Below are positions 5,609 through 10,098 of a stretch of 10,098 nucleotides of DNA, piece after piece. The position numbers and the translations under genes were made by a program. Source of the stretch: Candidatus Nealsonbacteria bacterium RIFCSPLOWO2_01_FULL_38_120 (lineage in GTDB: Bacteria > Patescibacteriota > Minisyncoccia > Minisyncoccales > GWA2-38-27); assembly GCA_001821475.1 (NCBI GenBank), contig MHMF01000015.1, positions 1 to 10,098 of the forward strand, written 5' to 3'. Numbering within the stretch: position 1 is the first letter of the stretch; each line of letters begins with the position of its first letter. The notes below the pieces were generated by a model. That model was not told the DNA's origin, searched no databases, and saw only the letters and a list, made by a program, of their open reading frames with translations.

Positions 5609-5636
5609 TTGACACTGATTTTTGGTTCGCTATAAG
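5609..5636 (+). promoter_or_regulatory. Promoter for the NYN remnant and murD
   Basis: A perfect TTGACA (5609-5614), a 16-nt spacer and TATAAG (5631-5636). The start would be near 5643, about 50 nt before the ATG at 5693. The leader has a GC-richer patch (5651-5685, outer arms ctgc/gcag) and then seven Ts directly before the ATG, with no SD. murD, ftsW and possibly murG may be transcribed from here. Confidence 0.65.
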
Positions 5637-5692
5637 TAAATTACTTAATCTCGCTGCTTTCCTTCGCCTCGGCTAACGACGGCAGTTTTTTT

Positions 5693-6242
5693 ATGAAAAA
5701 AGCATTTGTATTTATTGACGGTAATAATTTTTATTTCAAGCTAAAAGAATTGTCTGTTAAATTAAATAGTAAATATAAATTACTTGATTTTGATTTCAGA
5801 AAATTTTCCGAATAGCTTGTCGCCCCGAATAATTTATTGGAAATTCATTATTATCTTGGAGCGGTTAAGCGGAGAATAGGTGATGATAAAAGCGAAAGAT
5901 TGTATACCAATCAACAGAAATTGCTAAGAAGATTGCAAGGGCAAAATATTATTATAGAATTGGGTCAACTAATTCGTCATCCAGACAAGACATATCACGA
6001 AAAAGGCGTAGATGTAAGATTGGTTGTTGAAATGATAAGGTTTGCAAGGCAAAATAAATACGATACCGCTTATTTATTAAGTTCAGATATTGATTTAGTG
6101 CCGGCAGTTGAGTAGGTTAGATCAAGTCCAATACATTGGTATTCACAAGGGACAGTTATTTGGTTTATCAAAAGTGGCAAACGATGTTCGGTTATTAAGG
6201 TTGGAAGAAATAGAACAATTTTTTTCAAAGATTTTGATATGA
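5693..6242 (+). pseudogene. Broken NYN-domain (LabA/DUF88-like) ribonuclease gene
   Basis: The frame starts MKKAFVFIDGNNFYFK, the typical NYN first strand with its acidic residue. It carries the other family motifs EKGVDVRLVVEM and LLSSDIDLVPAV, so the PIN-like metal-binding aspartates are all there. Two lesions break it. An in-frame TAG (5813-5815) sits in FSE*LV, where a TGG Trp codon is likely. A second TAG (6113-6115) comes right after LVPAVE, and the family's C-terminal part (VQYIGIHKGQLFGLSK and on to EEIEQFF) continues in another frame from 6126. The remnant ends in TGA 6240-6242, overlapping the murD ATG in an ATGA arrangement. NYN proteins are thought to process RNA; this copy should be inactive unless the lesions are sequence errors. 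Confidence 0.85.
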
Positions 6243-7567
6243 AAAAAATATTTAAGGATAAAAAAGTGGTGGTGATGGGGTTGGGGCTTAATGGCGGGGG
6301 AGTTGGGGTTGCGAAATTTTTTTGTCGGCAAGGAGCAAGTGTTCTGGTCGCTGACTTACAGACAAAAGAGCAATTACAAAAATCAATCGACGAATTAAAA
6401 AATTTTAAGGTTGAGTTTGCTTTGGGCGGACATCGCGATGAGGATTTTATAGACGTTGATTTGATTATAAAAAATCCGGCAGTGCCGCATGATTCCCGCT
6501 ATTTGAAAATAGCAAAAGAGCATAAAGTTCTCGTAAAGTCTGATATTGAAATTTTTTTTGAGTTATGCAAGGCGCCGATCATTGGAATTACCGGCACTAA
6601 GGGCAAGACCACCACAGCCACTCTGATTTACCTTTTTTTGAAGACAAAATATCCAAAAACGATTCTGGCCGGAAATATGGGGATTTCTCCATTGGGGATT
6701 CTTTCTAAAATAAATAAGGGCTCAAAAGTTGTCTTGGAGCTTTCCAGCTTTGAGCTGGAGGATTTGCAGAAAAGCCCTGATATCGCTGTTATTACTTCGT
6801 TTTTTCCAGACCACCTTAACAGATATAAAACTTTTGACGATTATGTTGAGGCGAAGAAAATAATTTTTAAGCACCAAGTCAAAGATAATTATTTAATCCT
6901 TAATTTGGATGATCCAAAAGTTGCGGAATTGGCTCAAGAAGCGACTGCTCGGGTTCGTTTTTTCTCAAAAAACAAGCCATTTGCTCCTATCATTCCTAAA
7001 GAAGGATTGAAAATATTTGGCGATCAAAATATCTCCAATATTTCAGCCGCCATTGAAGTGGCAAAAATTTTTAGGATTTCCCAGAAAAATATCAGGAAAA
7101 TTCTTTTGAATTTCAAGGGGGTTAAAAACAGGCAGGAATTTGTCGCGGAAAAGCGGGGCGTTAAATATTTCAACGATACTGCCGCGACTAATCCTGATTC
7201 CGCGATTTTTGGCATTAAAACATTTAAGCAAAGATTTCCTGCCGCCAATCTGATTTTGATAGCCGGCGGAGTGGATAAAAATCTGAATTACACGGATTTG
7301 GCGTCGGAAATTAAAAATAATGTTGGCTGTCTTGTTTTATTGCCGGGCAATGTTTCTGATATTTTGAAAAAAGAAATTTCATTTTTACTGTATAGGAACC
7401 TGAAAGTTATTCCAGTCAATTCAATGCAGGAAGCGGTTTCGGTTGCCGCAAAAGAAGCGGAGCAGGGAGATATTGTTTTACTTTCTCCAGCTTCGGCGAG
7501 TTTTAATCTATTTAAAAACGAATTTGACAGAGGGGACAGATTTGTTGAAGCGGTAAATAAATTATAG
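6239..7567 (+). CDS. murD: UDP-N-acetylmuramoyl-L-alanine--D-glutamate ligase MurD
   Basis: A cytoplasmic ATP-dependent ligase that adds D-glutamate (from MurI) to UDP-MurNAc-L-alanine. At 442 aa it has the usual three domains: an N-terminal Rossmann-like UDP-binding domain (VVMGLGLNGGG, 11-21), the central ATPase with P-loop GTKGKTT (119-125), ELSSFELE (167-174), FFPDHLNRY (188-196) and the lysine of the YVEAKKIIF segment (202-210), and a C-terminal domain with FNDTAATNP (311-319), IAGGVDKNL (341-349) and LSPASASFN (415-423). The usual GLxHRxE motif reads GVKNRQE (294-300), with Asn for His. The start overlaps the stop of the broken NYN frame (ATGA) and has no SD. Ancestral translation was probably coupled to the NYN gene, which now stops far upstream. 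Confidence 0.95.
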   Translation: MKKIFKDKKVVVMGLGLNGGGVGVAKFFCRQGASVLVADLQTKEQLQKSIDELKNFKVEFALGGHRDEDFIDVDLIIKNPAVPHDSRYLKIAKEHKVLVKSDIEIFFELCKAPIIGITGTKGKTTTATLIYLFLKTKYPKTILAGNMGISPLGILSKINKGSKVVLELSSFELEDLQKSPDIAVITSFFPDHLNRYKTFDDYVEAKKIIFKHQVKDNYLILNLDDPKVAELAQEATARVRFFSKNKPFAPIIPKEGLKIFGDQNISNISAAIEVAKIFRISQKNIRKILLNFKGVKNRQEFVAEKRGVKYFNDTAATNPDSAIFGIKTFKQRFPAANLILIAGGVDKNLNYTDLASEIKNNVGCLVLLPGNVSDILKKEISFLLYRNLKVIPVNSMQEAVSVAAKEAEQGDIVLLSPASASFNLFKNEFDRGDRFVEAVNKL

Positions 7568-7614
7568 CTGTAAGGAGCCGAGCTCCCTTATAAAATGAGC
7601 TTGGCTCCTTGCGG
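7568..7614 (+). repeat. Stem-loop between murD and ftsW
   Basis: A 14-bp stem (7572-7585/7597-7610) with a single G-T pair extends four more pairs to 7568/7614. The 11-nt loop carries TATAAA. It begins directly after the murD stop. There is no T-run, so it is not a standard terminator; it may act in mRNA processing or stability, or partial termination. Confidence 0.65.
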
Positions 7615-7632
7615 ATTCTTAACTAAGTAATA

Positions 7633-8799
7633 ATGAACAAAAACAGAAAATTTGATTATATCTTTTTAGTTTCCGCCGCAATAATTATTTTTTTCGGGCT
7701 TTTAATTTTGGCGAGCGTTTCAGCCGCATTTTCCCAAGAAAAAGTGGGGGAAGCAACATATTATCTTTTTCACCAGATATATTACGGATTTATTCCTGGC
7801 ATATCTATTGCTTTTATCATTTACAAAATACCGCTTGGATTTATAAAGAAAAACGCGGGGCTATTTTTTTTGGGTAATTTGTTCCTTATGGTTTTAATAT
7901 TTTTTCCTGGATTAGGAATTTCAGCCGGTGGGGCTTCGCGTTGGCTGGATTTAAAATTTTTTTCTTTTCAGCCGTCAGAATTTTTGAAGCTTGTTTTTAT
8001 TATTTATCTTTCTGCTTGGCTGGCAAGCCCTGTAAGGGCTTTCAATAAAAAGCCGCTGGCAAAAAAAATAAAGCCCGACATAGATAATAATAAGAGGTCG
8101 GCGATAATGTCTTCCGTTTTAATACCATTTTTAGCAATTCTTGGAGTGATTGCCGCATTTTTAATTTATCAATCAGACGCCACCACTTTGGGCATAATTA
8201 TTCTTTCCGCTTTTATTATGTATTTTTCGGCAAATACTTTTTTATTGCATCCGATTATCATTTTTCCTATTGGCGTCGGAGTTCTTTACGCGCTTATTAA
8301 AACAGAATCATACAGATTGCGACGGCTCTTGGTTTTTTTAAATCCCAATATCGATCCTATGGGCATTGGCTATCAATTAAAACAGGCATTAATCGCTGTG
8401 GGCTCAGGCGGAATTTTTGGACTTGGACTCGGAATGTCTGGCCAGAAATTCGGATTTATTCCCCATCCGATGTCAGATTCAATTTTCGCTATCTTGGCGG
8501 AAGAAACTGGATTTTTGGGCTCTTTTATTTTGATAATTTTGTTTCTGGCTTTTACTTTGGGGGTTTTTAGGATAGCGAAAAAATCGCAAGACAAATTTTC
8601 CAGATATTTTGCGGTGGGCTTCGGTTCCTGGATCTGCCTTCAGGCATTTATAAATATCGGGGCAATGATAGGGATTTTTCCTTTAGCCGGTATACCTCTG
8701 CCGTTTGTAAGTTACGGGGGCTCTCACCTGATAACGGAGTTGGCAGGAATGGGACTCTTATTGAATATTTTGAAAGAAAACAGGAAAGTGGTAGAATAA
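7633..8799 (+). CDS. ftsW: SEDS-family peptidoglycan glycosyltransferase FtsW (or RodA-like)
   Basis: A polytopic membrane enzyme that polymerises lipid II glycan strands together with a class B penicillin-binding protein. At 388 aa with about ten hydrophobic segments it fits FtsW/RodA. Conserved signatures: GGASRWLDLKFFSFQPSEFLKL (RWL at 103-105, QPSE at 113-116); a diverged QSDATTLG (180-187) in place of QPDxGT; DPMGIGYQLKQAL (241-253); GSGGIFGLGLGMSGQKFGF (257-275); the presumed catalytic Asp in SDSIFAILAEETGF (D282); and LPFVSYGGSHLI (346-357). There is no SD before the ATG, which lies 65 bp after murD across a stem-loop. The position between murD and murG is the classic dcw order for ftsW, which is the main reason to prefer it over rodA. 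Confidence 0.92.
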   Translation: MNKNRKFDYIFLVSAAIIIFFGLLILASVSAAFSQEKVGEATYYLFHQIYYGFIPGISIAFIIYKIPLGFIKKNAGLFFLGNLFLMVLIFFPGLGISAGGASRWLDLKFFSFQPSEFLKLVFIIYLSAWLASPVRAFNKKPLAKKIKPDIDNNKRSAIMSSVLIPFLAILGVIAAFLIYQSDATTLGIIILSAFIMYFSANTFLLHPIIIFPIGVGVLYALIKTESYRLRRLLVFLNPNIDPMGIGYQLKQALIAVGSGGIFGLGLGMSGQKFGFIPHPMSDSIFAILAEETGFLGSFILIILFLAFTLGVFRIAKKSQDKFSRYFAVGFGSWICLQAFINIGAMIGIFPLAGIPLPFVSYGGSHLITELAGMGLLLNILKENRKVVE

Positions 8800-8820
8800 A
8801 TAAAAGCGTAAAGCGCAAAA

Positions 8821-8947
8821 CGAAAAGTGTAAAATTAAGGTATCGCTTCGCGACAATATATACTATCAATTATAACGGGAGCATTTCCCATCAATCGCGA
8901 CGGGAAATGTTTCCGTTATAATTGATGCCTTAGTTTTACGTTTTTCG
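8821..8947 (+). other. Structured intergenic element between ftsW and murG
   Basis: There are two nested stems. The inner one is 25 bp (8865-8889/8902-8926) with a 12-nt loop and two G-T pairs. The outer one is 21 bp (8821-8841/8927-8947) with four more G-T or T-G pairs. A 23-nt strand on the 5' side (8842-8864) contains a small hairpin, tcgc/gcga at 8843-8853, so a three-way junction can form. Every difference between the arms is a wobble pair in + strand RNA. A T-rich tail follows. It may be a terminator, a murG leader element or a mobile-repeat copy. Confidence 0.65.
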
Positions 8948-8970
8948 CTTCGCATTTTAAGTTTATTTTT

Positions 8971-10086
8971 ATGAAAATACTTTTTACCGGCGGAGGCACT
9001 GCCGGCCATATTATTCCCATTATCGCTATTGCCAGAGAAATCAGAAAGAGTTTTCCAAATGAGCCGTTTGATTTTTATTACACAGGGCCGAAAGACAAAT
9101 TCGCAGCTAATCTTTTAGCCAAAGAGGGGATTGAAGCAAGGTGGATTCTTACCGGGAAAATAAGGCGCTATTTTTCTTTGAAAAATGTTTTTGATATTTT
9201 AAAGATGCCTATCGGCTTATTACAAGCATTTTATCACACATTTGTGCTTTCGCCAGACATTATTTTCAGCAAGGGCGGATACGGCTCAATCCCAGTCGTG
9301 ATTTCTGGTTGGATTTTAATTACTCCTATTTTCATTCACGAGTCTGATATTTCGCCTGGTTTGGCAAACAGAATAGCGTCAAGATTCGCATTAGAGGTTT
9401 TCACGGCTTTTCCGGCTGAAAGAGTTGAATATTTTCCTCCCGATAAAATGATTTCCGTTGGAAACCCATTAAGGCAGGAAATTTTGAAAACTAACGGAGA
9501 AAGCGCGAAAAAACTTTTAGGGTTAACTGGAGCCAAGCCGATAATTCTTTTTTTAGGCGGTTCGCAGGGCTCTCAAAGAATAAATGATGTCCTGCTAATA
9601 ATTTTATCCGACCTTCTTTCTGGATTTGAAATAATCCATCAGACAGGCGAGGACAATTTCAATCAAGTTTTAAGCGAAGCAAACGCAACAGTTAAAAAGC
9701 AATTAATAAAATATTACCACCCTTTTCCTTTTTTGGCCGACAAAGAATTGGCTTGCGCTTACCAGTCCGCGGATTTGGTCATAAGCAGAGCCGGGGCGGG
9801 AAGCTTGTTTGAAATAGCAGCCTTGCAGAAACCGGCAATTTTAGTTCCTTTGTCGGAATCCGCCCAGAATCATCAGGTTAAAAATAGCTATTTTTTTGCG
9901 GAAAAAGGAGGGGCGATTGTGGTTGAAGAAGCGAATTTCAAGCCGCGATTTTTACTGGAAAAAATAAAAGCGCTTTTTGCGGAACCGGAAAGATTGAAAT
10001 TTATGAAAAAGAAAATAAAAGAAATGGCAAGGCCGGGAGCGAGCAGAATCGTGGCAGAATACATTGAAAATTATCTGAATCAATAA
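8971..10086 (+). CDS. murG: Lipid II synthase MurG (UDP-GlcNAc transferase)
   Basis: A membrane-associated GT28 enzyme that transfers GlcNAc from UDP-GlcNAc to lipid I, the product of MraY, making lipid II for FtsW. At 371 aa it has two Rossmann-like domains. Motifs: GGGTAGHIIP (7-16), SKGGYGSIP (100-108), HESD (123-126, where E. coli has HEQN) followed by SPGLANRIA, FLGGSQGSQRIND (194-206), and the donor-binding stretch SRAGAGSLFE (272-281) with AQNHQVKN (298-305). The ATG follows the structured element by 23 bp and has no SD; a T-run precedes it. The stop lies 12 bp from the window edge, so any overlap with the next gene cannot be judged. Confidence 0.95.
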   Translation: MKILFTGGGTAGHIIPIIAIAREIRKSFPNEPFDFYYTGPKDKFAANLLAKEGIEARWILTGKIRRYFSLKNVFDILKMPIGLLQAFYHTFVLSPDIIFSKGGYGSIPVVISGWILITPIFIHESDISPGLANRIASRFALEVFTAFPAERVEYFPPDKMISVGNPLRQEILKTNGESAKKLLGLTGAKPIILFLGGSQGSQRINDVLLIILSDLLSGFEIIHQTGEDNFNQVLSEANATVKKQLIKYYHPFPFLADKELACAYQSADLVISRAGAGSLFEIAALQKPAILVPLSESAQNHQVKNSYFFAEKGGAIVVEEANFKPRFLLEKIKALFAEPERLKFMKKKIKEMARPGASRIVAEYIENYLNQ

Positions 10087-10098
10087 AAATTTGGTTTC

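Noticed and set aside
5693..6242. Stop-codon recoding (TAG as sense) to explain the NYN gene
   Set aside because: murD ends in TAG where the family should end, and the NYN remnant also needs a frameshift, so decay or sequence error is simpler.

Overview
The window is AT-rich and carries a bacterial peptidoglycan gene cluster. Six intact wall genes, all on the + strand, run from a D-Ala-D-Ala carboxypeptidase through mraY, murI, murD and ftsW to murG. The sequence style points to a Candidate Phyla Radiation (Patescibacteria, probably Parcubacteria-like) genome. The reasons are compact divergent wall enzymes, wall genes without Shine-Dalgarno (SD) sequences, and many small orphan proteins. This placement is inference. 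TAA, TAG and TGA all close genes where the protein families would be expected to end, so the standard bacterial code applies and there is no sign of UGA recoding.

Layout. Positions 1-150 hold hairpins, including a minus-strand terminator. Positions 190-724 are a two-gene minus-strand unit of small proteins, one with a four-cysteine zinc-ribbon pattern. A GC-rich nested inverted repeat (811-889) separates it from the dacA-like gene (940-1920), which is followed after 17 bp by mraY (1938-3032). A convergent 199-aa helical orphan (3058-3657, minus) shares a terminator with mraY. Next comes a self-contained 55-aa gene (3852-4019) with its own promoter, SD and terminator. It is followed by a second promoter that leads into a strong hairpin plus T-run (4097-4221), which may be a small RNA or an attenuator upstream of murI (4448-5260). 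A convergent, disrupted small membrane-protein gene (5334-5508, minus) keeps its promoter, SD and terminator. A broken NYN-family ribonuclease gene (5693-6242) overlaps the start of murD (6239-7567). ftsW (7633-8799) and murG (8971-10086) follow, each preceded by a structured intergenic element.

Function. MurI makes D-glutamate, and MurD adds it to UDP-MurNAc-L-Ala. MraY moves the finished muramyl-pentapeptide onto the lipid carrier (lipid I), and MurG adds GlcNAc (lipid II). FtsW polymerises lipid II at the septum, and the DacA-like carboxypeptidase trims stem peptides. murA, murB, murC, murE, murF, ddl and the partner transpeptidase are not in the window.

The most interesting non-coding signals are the 8821-8947 fold, where all six arm differences are G.U-compatible on the + strand; the promoter-hairpin-T-run module before murI; and the split in translation signals between SD-led accessory genes and SD-less wall genes.
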